Below the pieces are notes generated by a model. That model was given only the letters and a program-made list of their open reading frames with translations. It was not told the origin of the DNA and did no database searches. A stretch of 64,000 nucleotides of DNA from JAHRAW01 sp965212085 (lineage in GTDB: Bacteria > Pseudomonadota > Gammaproteobacteria > Arenicellales > Poriferihabitantaceae). The DNA is taken from the NCBI GenBank assembly GCA_965212085.1, contig OZ243042.1, positions 2,542,001-2,606,000 of the forward strand. Reading direction: 5' to 3'. The translations under genes and the position numbers were made by a program. Shown piece by piece: positions 46,241 through 55,133 of the stretch (positions are counted from its first letter, which is position 1; each line of letters begins with the position of its first letter).

Positions 46241-47854
46241 ATGACCAACCTTTACGCCCGCGGCCTCGATCCATGCGCGGCCAACCACGCCGCCCTGACG
46301 CCCCTCGGATTCCTCGAACGCGCGGCGTCTGTGTACCCGGACCACGCCGCCGTCATTGACGGCGAAGTGGTGATTACCTGGGGCGAACTGTACCGGCGTT
46401 GCCGGCGCCTGGCTTCGGCGCTTTCGCAAAACGGCATCGGCAAAAACGACACCGTTTCGGTGATCGCGCCCAACTCCCTGGCCGTATATGAATGTCATTT
46501 CGCCGTGCCCATGGCCGGCGCGGTTCTCAACCCCATCAACACGCGCCTGGACGCGAACACCATCGCCTTCATCCTCGGCCACGGCGAGGCCAAAGCGTTG
46601 CTGGTGGACGGCGAATGTGCCGAACTCGCGCGCGCCGCGCTCAAAAAAACCGAGGCGGCGCCGCTGGTCATTGACGTTGAGGCCGGCGGCAATGCGCGGG
46701 CCGGTTCGCTGATGTATGAAGATTTTGTGGCCGGCGGCGACGCGCAATACCAGTGGCAGCCGCCGGCGGATGAATGGGACGCCATCTCCCTCAACTACAC
46801 CTCGGGCACCACCGGCGATCCCAAGGGCGTGGTGTACCATCATCGCGGCGCGTATCTCAACGCCCTGAGCAACGTCGTCGGCTGGCAGATGCCCCACCAT
46901 CCGGTTTATTTGTGGACGCTGCCGATGTTTCACTGCAACGGCTGGTGCTTCCCGTGGTCGCTGGCGGCGGTGGCCGGCACCAGCGTGTGCCTGCGCGAGA
47001 TCAACTCCGCGAACATCTACGCCGCCATCGCCGAACACCGCGTAACGCATTTTTGCGGCGCGCCGATCATCATGAACATGGTGATCAACGCCGGTGAAAA
47101 AGAACGGCGCGGCTTCGATCACGAGGTCAACATGATGACCGCCGCGGCGCCGCCGCCGGCGGCGGTGCTGGCGGCAATGGAAGCCATGGGTTTTCGCGTC
47201 ACCCACGTGTACGGCCTGACCGAAACTTACGGGCCGGCGGTAATCTGCGCCTGGCACGAGCAGTGGAATGAACTGAGCGTGGACGGCAAGGCGCAAAAAA
47301 ATGCCCGCCAGGGGGTTCGCTATCACGCCCTGGAGGGCCTCGACGTGTGCGACCCGCAGACCATGCAGCCGGTGGCGCGCAACGGCCTGGATATGGGAGA
47401 AACCATGTTTCGCGGCAACATCGTGATGAAGGGCTACCTGAAAAATGGTGATGCCACCGCGCGCGCGTTTGCCGGCGGCTGGTTTCATTCCGGCGACCTC
47501 GGCGTCATCCACCCGGACAACTACCTGCAACTCAAAGACCGCTCCAAGGACATCATCATCTCCGGCGGCGAAAACATTTCCTCCATTGAAGTCGAAGACT
47601 GCCTGTACCGCCACCCCGAAATCGTGGACGCGGCGGTGGTGGCAAGGCCGGACGAAAAGTGGGGCGAGACCCCCTGCGCGTTCGTGCGGCGAACCGACGG
47701 CTCAACCTTGAGCGAACAAGAAGTCATCGCGCACTGCCGCGAAAACCTCGCCCACTTCAAAACGCCGCGCACGGTGGTGTTCGGCGAACTCCCCAAAACC
47801 TCCACCGGCAAGGTGCAGAAATTCAAACTGCGGGAAATTGCGGCGGGGTTGTAA
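46241..47854 (+). CDS. Acyl-CoA synthetase (AMP-forming)
   Basis: 537-residue ANL-superfamily ligase that activates a carboxylic acid to acyl-CoA via an acyl-AMP. It has the P-loop SLNYTSGTTGDPKGVVYHHRG, YLWTLPMFHCNGWCFPW, HVYGLTETYGPAVIC, GWFHSGDLGVIHPDNYLQLKDRSKDIIISGGENISSIEVE and the C-terminal catalytic lysine in LPKTSTGKVQKF. This subfamily includes medium-chain and methylmercaptopropionate (DmdB-type) ligases; the sequence alone does not fix the substrate. ATG 46241 gives the family start MTNLYARGLDPCAANHAALTPLGFLERAA. No Shine-Dalgarno is evident. Confidence 0.88.
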   Translation: MTNLYARGLDPCAANHAALTPLGFLERAASVYPDHAAVIDGEVVITWGELYRRCRRLASALSQNGIGKNDTVSVIAPNSLAVYECHFAVPMAGAVLNPINTRLDANTIAFILGHGEAKALLVDGECAELARAALKKTEAAPLVIDVEAGGNARAGSLMYEDFVAGGDAQYQWQPPADEWDAISLNYTSGTTGDPKGVVYHHRGAYLNALSNVVGWQMPHHPVYLWTLPMFHCNGWCFPWSLAAVAGTSVCLREINSANIYAAIAEHRVTHFCGAPIIMNMVINAGEKERRGFDHEVNMMTAAAPPPAAVLAAMEAMGFRVTHVYGLTETYGPAVICAWHEQWNELSVDGKAQKNARQGVRYHALEGLDVCDPQTMQPVARNGLDMGETMFRGNIVMKGYLKNGDATARAFAGGWFHSGDLGVIHPDNYLQLKDRSKDIIISGGENISSIEVEDCLYRHPEIVDAAVVARPDEKWGETPCAFVRRTDGSTLSEQEVIAHCRENLAHFKTPRTVVFGELPKTSTGKVQKFKLREIAAGL

Positions 47855-47861
47855 CTGTAAA

Positions 47862-47881
47862 AGTTCACTAATTCACTGACA
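47862..47881 (-). mobile_element. IS-end remnant (partial)
   Basis: Contains TTCACTAATTCACTGACAG, the truncated form also seen at 2112-2131, 8 bp past the acyl-CoA synthetase stop and directly followed by repeat modules. Confidence 0.55.
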
Positions 47882-47894
47882 GTCTGAAAAACTC

Positions 47895-48280
47895 CCCGTC
47901 ATTCCCGAACGATAGAAAAATAGAGAGCGCCGGCGACCATATTTTTCTATCGTTGGGAAAATTTTGCCGGGAGCAAAATTTCGCATAGCCCGCAGGGCGA
48001 GTATCAGGGACGATACGAGCAATCCAGTCCGACCCATTCCAGTCCGACCATTATGGTTAGTGGGTGGGCGTGATTGAGTTTGCCGTCTGTGGCGGCTGGA
48101 TACCCGCGTCCTGCGGGTATGACACCGAGTAGTAACGGGTGCCGTGCCGTTTCAAACCGGCCCGGCGTAGCCGGCTGTCGCGCACAGGGATGTGCGCGCG
48201 GCGCTGAAAACAGGAGTTTCCCCGCGCCGCACAGGGGGGCGCGGGGGGTCTCCCCCCGCAAAAGCGCGTCACGCGCCCCC
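47895..48280. repeat. Repeat mosaic between acyl-CoA synthetase and methyltransferase genes
   Basis: The 47855-48293 gap holds a truncated module B (about 47897-47955), module E (about 47962-48027), a short GGATACCCGC/GCGGGTATGA hairpin (about 48099-48122) and module C (about 48163-48275). A GCGTCAC motif just beyond supplies the stop codon of the methyltransferase gene. No gene is supported. Confidence 0.85.
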
Positions 48281-48293
48281 CCGCAAACCCGCG

Positions 48294-49130
48294 TCACACG
48301 CGCCCATACAAAAACGAAAACTGCCCGATGTGTTTGCGTTCGGCGTCGTGGTCGCGGAGGTAGTTTTCCAACGCGCCGGATTGCTCCAGTTCGTTGAGCC
48401 GTGCGTGCACCGCCTCCAGGGTTTGCGCCGGCACCGTGCTCCACATGGAATCGCCGTCGCGCCAGGATTTATCCAGCGGTCCGCGGGGGTTGAAGTAGGC
48501 GTCTCCCTGCATCAGCGCGTCCACCGGCACGATGCATTGTTGATGGATGATGCCGGCGTCCTGCATGATTTGCCGCAGCGCATCCAACGGGGCGTGGCGC
48601 GCGCACATCTGTTCGGTGGCGTCGGGGATCAGGTGGTAGTACCAGAAGCCGTGGCGGAGTTGTTGTTGGGAGCAGGTGTTCACCACCACGGCGCCGCCGG
48701 GCTTCAGCACCCGCGCGAATTCGGTAAAGACGCGGCGATAGGCCGGATAGCCGGCGGCGGCACCGGCGGTGGGTTCCAGGTGGTGTAGCACCTGATTGAC
48801 CATTACGCCGTCAAACGTTGAATCTTCAAAGGGCAGCGCGTCAATGGAGGCGCGGTGAAAATCAACGCGACCGCGCTTGTATTCACCGGCAAGTTTTTCG
48901 CGGGCGCGGTTCAGCATATCGTCGTTGAGATCCACGGCGCTGATTCGCCCGACCCCGGCCAGCAGCGCCGCCGTATAGTTTCCGGTGCCGCAGCCGGCGT
49001 CCAGCAAATGTTGTTCACCCAGGGGCGTCTCGCCCTGCGCCAGGCAGCCGGTGATGATTTCCACCCCCACGGGGACGCGCGTGGCGTCATAGCGCGGCGC
49101 GGTTCGGGAATAATTTTCGTAACTGCTCAT
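48294..49130 (-). CDS. Class I SAM-dependent methyltransferase
   Basis: 278 residues from MSSYENYSRTAPRYDATRVPVG. The Rossmann motif I is LLDAGCGTGNYTAALLAGVGRISAVDLN, motif II is DSTFDGVMVNQVLHHLEP, and ARVLKPGGAVVVNTC is the post-motif strand. The family (UbiE/methyltransferase 11 type) is clear; the substrate is unknown. A TTG at 49139 is a weaker start. Its stop codon TGA lies within the GCGTCAC end-motif of adjacent repeat sequence. It is 23 nt downstream of the MerR-type gene, so the two are probably co-transcribed and under the same regulator. Confidence 0.85.
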   Translation of the reverse strand: MSSYENYSRTAPRYDATRVPVGVEIITGCLAQGETPLGEQHLLDAGCGTGNYTAALLAGVGRISAVDLNDDMLNRAREKLAGEYKRGRVDFHRASIDALPFEDSTFDGVMVNQVLHHLEPTAGAAAGYPAYRRVFTEFARVLKPGGAVVVNTCSQQQLRHGFWYYHLIPDATEQMCARHAPLDALRQIMQDAGIIHQQCIVPVDALMQGDAYFNPRGPLDKSWRDGDSMWSTVPAQTLEAVHARLNELEQSGALENYLRDHDAERKHIGQFSFLYGRV

Positions 49131-49153
49131 AACAGGCAACTCAGGCAGGCAAC

Positions 49154-49531
49154 TCAGCGCAGCCGGTTTTCGCGGATGCGCTCTTCGACGCCGCGCATAT
49201 CCTCCAGCGTCGCCGCAATGTCCCTTTGCCGCTGTTCCAGTTCGTTGCGGTGCTTGTCAATGGTTTCGAGCACAAACTCGCTCTGCGCCGCCTCGCCGAA
49301 TTTGGTGTCGTACAGTTCCAGGGTCTGCTTGAGTTCGGCCAGGGAAAAGCCGATGCGCCGGCCGCGCAGGATGAGTTTCAGGCGCACGAAATCCCGCTCC
49401 CGGTAGATGCGCTGATTTTCCACCCGCCGGGGCGACAACAGCCCCTTGTCTTCGTAAAAACGCACGGCGCGCGGGGTCACATCAAAATGCCGGGCCAGCT
49501 GCGAGATGGTGTAGGTGGTTTTTGGTTTCAT
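49154..49531 (-). CDS. MerR-family regulator, LiuR-like
   Basis: 125-residue MerR-type activator/repressor. The N-terminal winged HTH TYTISQLARHFDVTPRAVRFYEDKGLLSPRR is followed by NQRIYRERDFVRLKLILRGRRIGFSLAELKQTLELYD and a C-terminal coiled coil (FVLETIDKHRNELEQRQRDIAATLEDM). No cysteine pattern for metal sensing is visible, which fits the LiuR-like group controlling branched-chain or short-chain acyl-CoA catabolism. It is divergent from icmF, with a candidate operator between at 49567-49582. ATG 49531 is preferred over frames open to 49639. Confidence 0.85.
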   Translation of the reverse strand: MKPKTTYTISQLARHFDVTPRAVRFYEDKGLLSPRRVENQRIYRERDFVRLKLILRGRRIGFSLAELKQTLELYDTKFGEAAQSEFVLETIDKHRNELEQRQRDIAATLEDMRGVEERIRENRLR

Positions 49532-49566
49532 GGTATGCGGCACCGGCGAGCGCAACCGGCGGCGGC

Positions 49567-49582
49567 TTGACGTTGACGTAAA
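49567..49582. promoter_or_regulatory. Candidate operator of the MerR-type regulator
   Basis: TTGACGTTGACGTAAA has near-dyad arms TTGACG/CGTAAA separated by 4 bp, and resembles TTTACG-type boxes described for LiuR-like MerR regulators. It sits in the MerR-icmF intergenic region, 36 nt from the MerR start and 51 nt from the icmF start. Confidence 0.45.
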
Positions 49583-49632
49583 GGTAATGTACGTTATTCC
49601 CTCGCAATTGCCAACCCCAACCCCAACCCGGT

Positions 49633-52600
49633 ATGCCAACCCTCACGCCCCCTGACCGGCAAGACGCGCGGCAAGACACACGACACGATCCCCCGGTTCG
49701 CTTTATCACCGCCGCCAGTTTGTTCGACGGCCACGACGCCGCCATCAACATCGTGCGGCGCATCCTGCAATCCCTCGGCGCCGAGGTCATCCATCTCGGC
49801 CACAACCGCTCGGTGGAGGAAATCGTGACCGCCGCCTTGCAGGAAGACGCCCAAGGCATCGCCGTGAGTTCCTACCAGGGCGGCCACGTCGAGTACCTCA
49901 AATATATGGTGGATATGCTGCGCGAGCGGGACGGCGGAGAAATCCGGCTTTTCGCCGGCGGCGGCGGCGTCATCATCGCCGACGAGATCGCGGAACTCGA
50001 AGCCTACGGAGTCACGCGGATTTACTCGCCCCAAGACGGCCAGGAAATGGGCCTCGTGGGGATGATCGAAGACACCATCGCGCAGTGCCGCACCGATGAA
50101 CCGCCGTCGGCATCACGATTATTGAGCGAGGTAAAAAACGGCGACCGCCGCGCCCTCGCCCGCCTGCTGAGCGCACTGGAACAAGACCCGTGCGACGAGC
50201 CGCTGCCGACCCTGCTCAACCCGCTCAACCTCGGCTACACCAGCGCCGAAGGATGCGTCACGGACAAAGACGGCGGAATCTCCGACGCCGGATTTTTAGA
50301 CGACCAACCGCCCACCGCCGATGAGATTGAAACCGGCGCGCGCGCAACCCGGGAACGCAGAGCGCGCTACGCCGCCATCCCGGTGCTCGGCATCACCGGC
50401 ACCGGCGGCGCCGGCAAGTCTTCGCTCACCGATGAACTGGTGCTGCGTTTTCGCATGGGCCGGCGGGACGACCTCAAAATCGCCATCATCGCCGTGGACC
50501 CAACCCGGCGCAAAAGCGGCGGCGCGCTGCTCGGCGACCGCATCCGTATGAACGCGATTTCCCATCCGAATATTTTCATGCGCTCGGTGGCGACCCGCCA
50601 CCAACGCACCGGCGGCGACGGTGGCGGCGGACTGCCACACCGGCTGCCGCTGATGATCAACGCTTGCAAACTGGCCGGGTTTGATTTGGTGATCGTCGAG
50701 ACCCCGGGCATCGGCCAGGGCGACACCGGGGTTTCCGACCTGGCGGACTGTTCGTTGTACGTCATGACCCCGGAATACGGCGCCCAGAGCCAACTGGAAA
50801 AAATAGACATGCTCGACTTCGCCGACTTCGTCGCCATCAACAAGTTCGACCGCGCCGGTGCCAGGGACGCCTACCGAGACGTCTGCAAGCAGGTGCAGCG
50901 CAACCGCGAAGCGTTCGCGCAACCCCCCGAAGAGATGCCGGTCTACGGCACCATCGCCGCACAGTTTAACGATGACGGCGTGACCGCGCTCTATCAAGGA
51001 ATGCTGGTTGCGCTGGAGGCGCTGGGGTTGCGGCTTCGGCAGGCCGAGGATGCCTTGCCGACCGTATCCAAGCGCTGCTCCACCGGCCACAACAAACTGA
51101 TTCCGTCCAACCGCGTGCGCTACCTTGCGGAGACCGCCGAGGCGGTGCGCGCCTACAAGGCCGGCGCACAAGCCCAGGCGGAGGTTGCGCGGCAACGCCA
51201 GCAACTTGCGGCCAGCCGGGCGATGCTGTTGCAAGAATCGACTGAGTCGGCGGAATCGGCTAATCAAGAGGCGCAAGAAACACCCGGACTGGAACGCTTG
51301 ATCGCCGAGCGCGATCAACAACTGAACGAACAAAGCAAAGACCTGCTGGCCGCGTGGCCTGCGCTGCGGGAGCGGTACAACGCGGAAGAGTTGGTGGTGC
51401 AAGTCCGCGACCGCGAGGTTCGCACCGACCTTGCCGTGTCCACGCTGTCCGGCAGCAGCGTGCGCAAAATCGCCCTGCCAACCTACCACGACCACGGCGA
51501 CCTGCTGGCGTGGTTGATGCTGGAAAACCTGCCCGGCTACTTTCCGTTCACCGCCGGGGTGTTTTCATTGAAGCGCGACAACGAAGCCCCGACGCGCATG
51601 TTCGCCGGCGAAGGCGACGCGTTTCGCACCAACCGGCGCTTCAAAAACCTCTCCGCCCACGCCGAGGCCAAGCGGCTTTCCACCGCCTTTGACTCGGTTA
51701 CCTTGTATGGCTGCGACCCCGATGAGCGGCCCGACATTTACGGCAAGGTGGGCAACTCCGGGGTGTCCATCGCCACCCTCGACGACCTCGAAGCGTTGTA
51801 CGACGGGTTTGACCTGTGCGACCCGATGACCTCGGTGTCCATGACCATCAACGGCCCGGCGCCGATCATCCTGGCGATGTTCCTGAACGCCGCCATCAAC
51901 CAGAAAACCGAAAGTTTTCGCGGTGAGCACAAGCGCGAACCCGGTGAAGCCGAGCGCAGCGCAATTACGGCCACGGCGTTGAACCAGGTGCGCGGCACCG
52001 TGCAGGCCGACATCCTCAAGGAAGACCAGGGCCAGAACACCTGCATTTTTTCCATTGAGTTTTCGCTCAAACTGATGGGCGACATCCAGGCGTATTTTAT
52101 TCAACACCGGGTGCGTAATTTTTACTCGGTGTCGATCTCCGGCTACCACATCGCCGAAGCCGGCGCCAACCCGATTACCCAACTCGCCTTCACCCTCGCC
52201 AACGGCTTCACCTACGTCGAAAGTTACCTCGCGCGCGGCATGGACATTGACGATTTCGCGCCCAACCTGTCGTTCTTTTTCAGCAACGGCATGGACCCCG
52301 AATACACCGTCATGGGGCGCGTGGCGCGGCGCATCTGGGCGCTGACCATGCGCGAAAAATACGGCGCCGGCGAGCGCTCGCAAAAACTCAAATACCACAT
52401 CCAGACCTCCGGCCGCTCGCTGCATTCCCAGGAAATGGCCTTCAACGACATCCGCACCACGCTGCAAGCCCTCATCGCCATCTACGACAACTGCAACAGT
52501 TTGCACACCAACGCCTTCGACGAAGCCATCACCACCCCCACCGAAGAATCGGTGCGCCGCGCGCTTGCCATCCAACTGATCATCAACACCGAATGGGGGC

Positions 52601-53112
52601 TGGCGTTCAACCACAACCCCAACCAGGGCAGCTTCATCGTTGAGCAACTGACCGAACTCGTCGAAGAGGCGGTGCTGCTCGAATTCGAACGCATCTCCGA
52701 ACGCGGCGGCGTGCTCGGCGCCATGGAAACCGGCTACCAGCGCGGCAAAATCCAGGACGAATCCATCTTGTACGAACACCGCAAACACGACGGCAGTTTG
52801 CCCATCATCGGCGTCAACACCTTCCTCGGTCCGGGTTCGGGTTCCGGTTCCGGTTCCGGCGACCAACAACCACCCGCCATCCAACTGGCGCGCTCCAGCG
52901 AAGCGGAAAAACAAAGCCAGATCAAACGCCTGCGGGCTTTCCACGCCCGCCACGCCGGGCACAGCGAAGCCGCCCTTGAGCGCGTCAAACAAGCGGCCCT
53001 CGCCGATGAAAACGTCTTTGCCGAACTCGTGGAAGCGGTTAAAGTATGCTCCCTCGGACAAATCTCAAACCTGCTGTACCAGGTCGGCGGGCGGTACCGG
53101 CGGAATATGTAG
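49633..53112 (+). CDS. icmF: Fused isobutyryl-CoA mutase (IcmF-type)
   Basis: 1159-residue adenosylcobalamin-dependent mutase in which the B12 domain, a G-protein chaperone and the mutase domain are fused. Residues about 20-150 carry ITAASLFDGHDAAINIVRRILQSLGAEVIHLGHNRSVEEIV with the B12-ligand DGH. The MeaI-like GTPase has VLGITGTGGAGKSSLTDEL and later VETPGIGQGD. The mutase domain starts near YFPFTAGVFSLKR and includes TFGNS-equivalent and barrel segments through HNPNQGSFIVEQLTE. IcmF interconverts isobutyryl- and n-butyryl-CoA, and some members act on isovaleryl/pivalyl-CoA. A hexamer run (about 52829-52860) encodes GPGSGSGSGSG near the C-terminus. The next gene starts 9 nt later with its RBS on the stop codon. 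Confidence 0.94.
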   Translation: MPTLTPPDRQDARQDTRHDPPVRFITAASLFDGHDAAINIVRRILQSLGAEVIHLGHNRSVEEIVTAALQEDAQGIAVSSYQGGHVEYLKYMVDMLRERDGGEIRLFAGGGGVIIADEIAELEAYGVTRIYSPQDGQEMGLVGMIEDTIAQCRTDEPPSASRLLSEVKNGDRRALARLLSALEQDPCDEPLPTLLNPLNLGYTSAEGCVTDKDGGISDAGFLDDQPPTADEIETGARATRERRARYAAIPVLGITGTGGAGKSSLTDELVLRFRMGRRDDLKIAIIAVDPTRRKSGGALLGDRIRMNAISHPNIFMRSVATRHQRTGGDGGGGLPHRLPLMINACKLAGFDLVIVETPGIGQGDTGVSDLADCSLYVMTPEYGAQSQLEKIDMLDFADFVAINKFDRAGARDAYRDVCKQVQRNREAFAQPPEEMPVYGTIAAQFNDDGVTALYQGMLVALEALGLRLRQAEDALPTVSKRCSTGHNKLIPSNRVRYLAETAEAVRAYKAGAQAQAEVARQRQQLAASRAMLLQESTESAESANQEAQETPGLERLIAERDQQLNEQSKDLLAAWPALRERYNAEELVVQVRDREVRTDLAVSTLSGSSVRKIALPTYHDHGDLLAWLMLENLPGYFPFTAGVFSLKRDNEAPTRMFAGEGDAFRTNRRFKNLSAHAEAKRLSTAFDSVTLYGCDPDERPDIYGKVGNSGVSIATLDDLEALYDGFDLCDPMTSVSMTINGPAPIILAMFLNAAINQKTESFRGEHKREPGEAERSAITATALNQVRGTVQADILKEDQGQNTCIFSIEFSLKLMGDIQAYFIQHRVRNFYSVSISGYHIAEAGANPITQLAFTLANGFTYVESYLARGMDIDDFAPNLSFFFSNGMDPEYTVMGRVARRIWALTMREKYGAGERSQKLKYHIQTSGRSLHSQEMAFNDIRTTLQALIAIYDNCNSLHTNAFDEAITTPTEESVRRALAIQLIINTEWGLAFNHNPNQGSFIVEQLTELVEEAVLLEFERISERGGVLGAMETGYQRGKIQDESILYEHRKHDGSLPIIGVNTFLGPGSGSGSGSGDQQPPAIQLARSSEAEKQSQIKRLRAFHARHAGHSEAALERVKQAALADENVFAELVEAVKVCSLGQISNLLYQVGGRYRRNM
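52829..52860 (+). repeat. TTCCGG hexamer microsatellite inside icmF
   Basis: GGTTCGGGTTCCGGTTCCGG and one further unit encode alternating Gly-Ser in a loop of the mutase C-terminal region. The frame is preserved by the 6-bp unit. Confidence 0.8.
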
Positions 53113-53121
53113 GAGGCGGTT

Positions 53122-54270
53122 ATGAACAACCAGGCATTCGAAAACTTTACCCGCGCCGGCGATCTTCGCCACGGCTTGCCGGCGCTGGCGTATAACGATG
53201 AAGGGTTTCACGCATTGGAGAGCGAGCGGGTGTTTGCGCGTTCCTGGGTGCTGGCCGGGTTTGCCCATGAAATGCCCAGGCGCGGGGACGTGCGGCCGGT
53301 CAGCGTGGCGGGGAAGCCGGTGTTGCTGGTGCGCGGCGCGGACGGTTCGGGCAACGCGAACGGCGCGGATGGCGCGAACGGTGCGAACGGTGGCATCAAC
53401 GCGTTTCACAACGTCTGCCGGCATCGCTGCCTGCAACTCGTGGATGCGCCGGGCAACGCCGGGCGTTTGATTCGCTGCCCGTATCACAGCTGGTCCTACA
53501 GCCTCGAAGGCGCGCTGCTCGCCGCGCCGTTTTTTGGCGGCGCGGAAAATCAAGTGCCGGCGGGTTTCGACAAGAAACAAAACGGCCTCGTGAGCGTCCG
53601 CTGCGAGACGTGGCACGACTGGATTTTCGTCAACCTGGACGGCACCGCCCCGCCCTTTGAAGAGTTTATCCGCCCGGTGGTTGAGCGGCTGGCGGATTTG
53701 CAAATGGATTTGACGCGGCTCAAGCCGGTGGCGGTGCTGGACTTCGGGGTGCTCAACACCAACTGGAAGTTTCTAATGGAAAACTTCATTGAACCGTATC
53801 ACGTGCAGTTCGTACATTCGGCGACCACCGACCAGCCGCTGGACACGCACAAAAGTTTCATTGACCGTCACTGCCTCGGCTGCACCGTGGAGTTGCCCGC
53901 CGGCCACGAGACGCGCACCGGCACCCTGGCGGTGGATTCCAACTACCTGACCTTGTTCCCCAGCTTCGTGCTGGCCGCCTATTCCGGCGAGATCGGCGTT
54001 CATCTCAACACGCCGCTGAACGCCGGCCAGACCAACCAGCGGCGCGTCATCTATCTGCTGCGCGACGACCATGCGCCCGCCGCCGCCGGGGAGGTGGAGG
54101 CCTTGCGGGAGTTGTGGTGGAAGGTGCACAAGGAGGATCACGCCATGTGCGAGCGGCTGCAACTGGGGCGCAGGTCGGCGGTGGCCGATGGCGGCGGCTG
54201 GTTGTCGCCGGAATGGGAAGCCAGCGTGCGGCGCTTTCAGGAACTGGTGTATGATTCCATCGCAGACTGA
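53122..54270 (+). CDS. Rieske-type ring-hydroxylating oxygenase alpha subunit (1)
   Basis: 382-residue oxygenase component. The Rieske [2Fe-2S] motif is CRHRC (C99, H101) with CPYHSW (C119, H122). The mononuclear iron site is in MENFIEPYHVQFVH, giving the two histidines; the bridging acid is in the preceding helix. A 9-bp repeat stretch (about 53341-53393) inserts GSGNANGADGANGANGG in the Rieske domain just before the first cluster motif. AGGAGG at the icmF stop is a strong RBS. It is the first of a plus-strand group with a glyoxalase-like protein, Rieske ferredoxin and second oxygenase. The domain type resembles choline/betaine/carnitine-class oxygenases; substrate unknown. Confidence 0.87.
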   Translation: MNNQAFENFTRAGDLRHGLPALAYNDEGFHALESERVFARSWVLAGFAHEMPRRGDVRPVSVAGKPVLLVRGADGSGNANGADGANGANGGINAFHNVCRHRCLQLVDAPGNAGRLIRCPYHSWSYSLEGALLAAPFFGGAENQVPAGFDKKQNGLVSVRCETWHDWIFVNLDGTAPPFEEFIRPVVERLADLQMDLTRLKPVAVLDFGVLNTNWKFLMENFIEPYHVQFVHSATTDQPLDTHKSFIDRHCLGCTVELPAGHETRTGTLAVDSNYLTLFPSFVLAAYSGEIGVHLNTPLNAGQTNQRRVIYLLRDDHAPAAAGEVEALRELWWKVHKEDHAMCERLQLGRRSAVADGGGWLSPEWEASVRRFQELVYDSIAD

Positions 54271-54306
54271 TATTCAATGACACGGGCCAACGACACGGGG
54301 GCAACA

Positions 54307-54738
54307 ATGACCGGCAATGCAACCAGCGAAAAACCGAAACCGAAATTCAAAATAGACCACGCCATGATCCGGGTCAGCGACCTCGACCAGTCGCTGGATT
54401 TCTACACGCGGATCCTGGGCATGAAACTCCTGCGAAAAACCGACTACCCCGAAGGCCGCTTCACCAACACCTTCGTCGGCTACCAGGGCGAAGACGACCA
54501 GGGCGCCACCCTGGAACTGACGTACAACTGGGACCAGCAGGAACCCTACGAACGCGGCAACGCCTGGGGGCACATCGCCCTCAAGGTAGCCGACGTTCGC
54601 GCCGCCAGCGCATACCTCAAAGCCGAAGGCGTAACCTTCACCAAAGAGCCTTCGCCGATGAAACACGGCACGCGCATCCTCGCGTTCATCAAGGACCCGG
54701 ACGGTTATCCCATTGAACTCAACGAACCGGTTTCCTGA
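54307..54738 (+). CDS. gloA: Glyoxalase I-like protein
   Basis: About 143-residue vicinal-oxygen-chelate protein close to lactoylglutathione lyase, which converts the methylglyoxal-glutathione hemithioacetal to S-lactoylglutathione. KIDHAMIRVSDLDQSLDFYTRILGMKLLRKTDYPEGRFTNTFVGY supplies the first metal His, and LELTYNWDQQEPYERGNAWGHIALKVADV supplies the Glu and second His. RILAFIKDPDGYPIELNE supplies the last Glu. ATG 54307 is chosen; ATG 54277 is also open. The location between Rieske oxygenase genes suggests detoxification of an aldehyde or ketone by-product, or recruitment as a ring-cleavage-type enzyme. Confidence 0.88.
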   Translation: MTGNATSEKPKPKFKIDHAMIRVSDLDQSLDFYTRILGMKLLRKTDYPEGRFTNTFVGYQGEDDQGATLELTYNWDQQEPYERGNAWGHIALKVADVRAASAYLKAEGVTFTKEPSPMKHGTRILAFIKDPDGYPIELNEPVS

Positions 54739-54783
54739 GTATCATGGGATTATCAGGGGACTGATCCAATCCGCACACCGGCC

Positions 54784-55131
54784 ATGGGCGACGATCAGTA
54801 TCACTGGCACCAGGCCGGCAGGTTGTCGGCCCTTGACCCGCAGGAACCTGCTCAAGTGCGCATCCAAAACAAGATGATCGCGTTGTGCCGGGACGGCGAT
54901 GAAGTGTTTGCCATCAGCGATATTTGCAATCACGAGTTCGCGTTTTTATCCGACGGCGTCATCGCCGACGGCTGCGTGGAATGTCCGCTGCACCAGGGGC
55001 GCTTTGATTTCAGAACCGGACGGGCGGTGGCGATGCCCGCCAGCGGAAAAATTCCAACCTATCCCACCAAAGTTGAGGGGGATATCGTTTGGGTCGGCTG
55101 GCCGAAACACAAACCAACCGGGCAAACCTGA
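54784..55131 (+). CDS. Rieske ferredoxin component
   Basis: 115-residue soluble Rieske protein of the naphthalene/biphenyl dioxygenase ferredoxin type. Cluster ligands are in CNHEFAFLSDGVIADGCVECPLHQGRFDFRTG (Cys-x-His and Cys-x-x-His), with GDEVFAISD and ATPVxxPxxxYP-like KIPTYPTKVEGDIVWVG flanks. It would carry electrons from a reductase to one of the neighbouring oxygenase alpha subunits. No reductase gene is visible in the window. It ends 2 nt before the second alpha subunit gene, so these two probably form a unit. Confidence 0.9.
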   Translation: MGDDQYHWHQAGRLSALDPQEPAQVRIQNKMIALCRDGDEVFAISDICNHEFAFLSDGVIADGCVECPLHQGRFDFRTGRAVAMPASGKIPTYPTKVEGDIVWVGWPKHKPTGQT

Positions 55132-55133
55132 CC

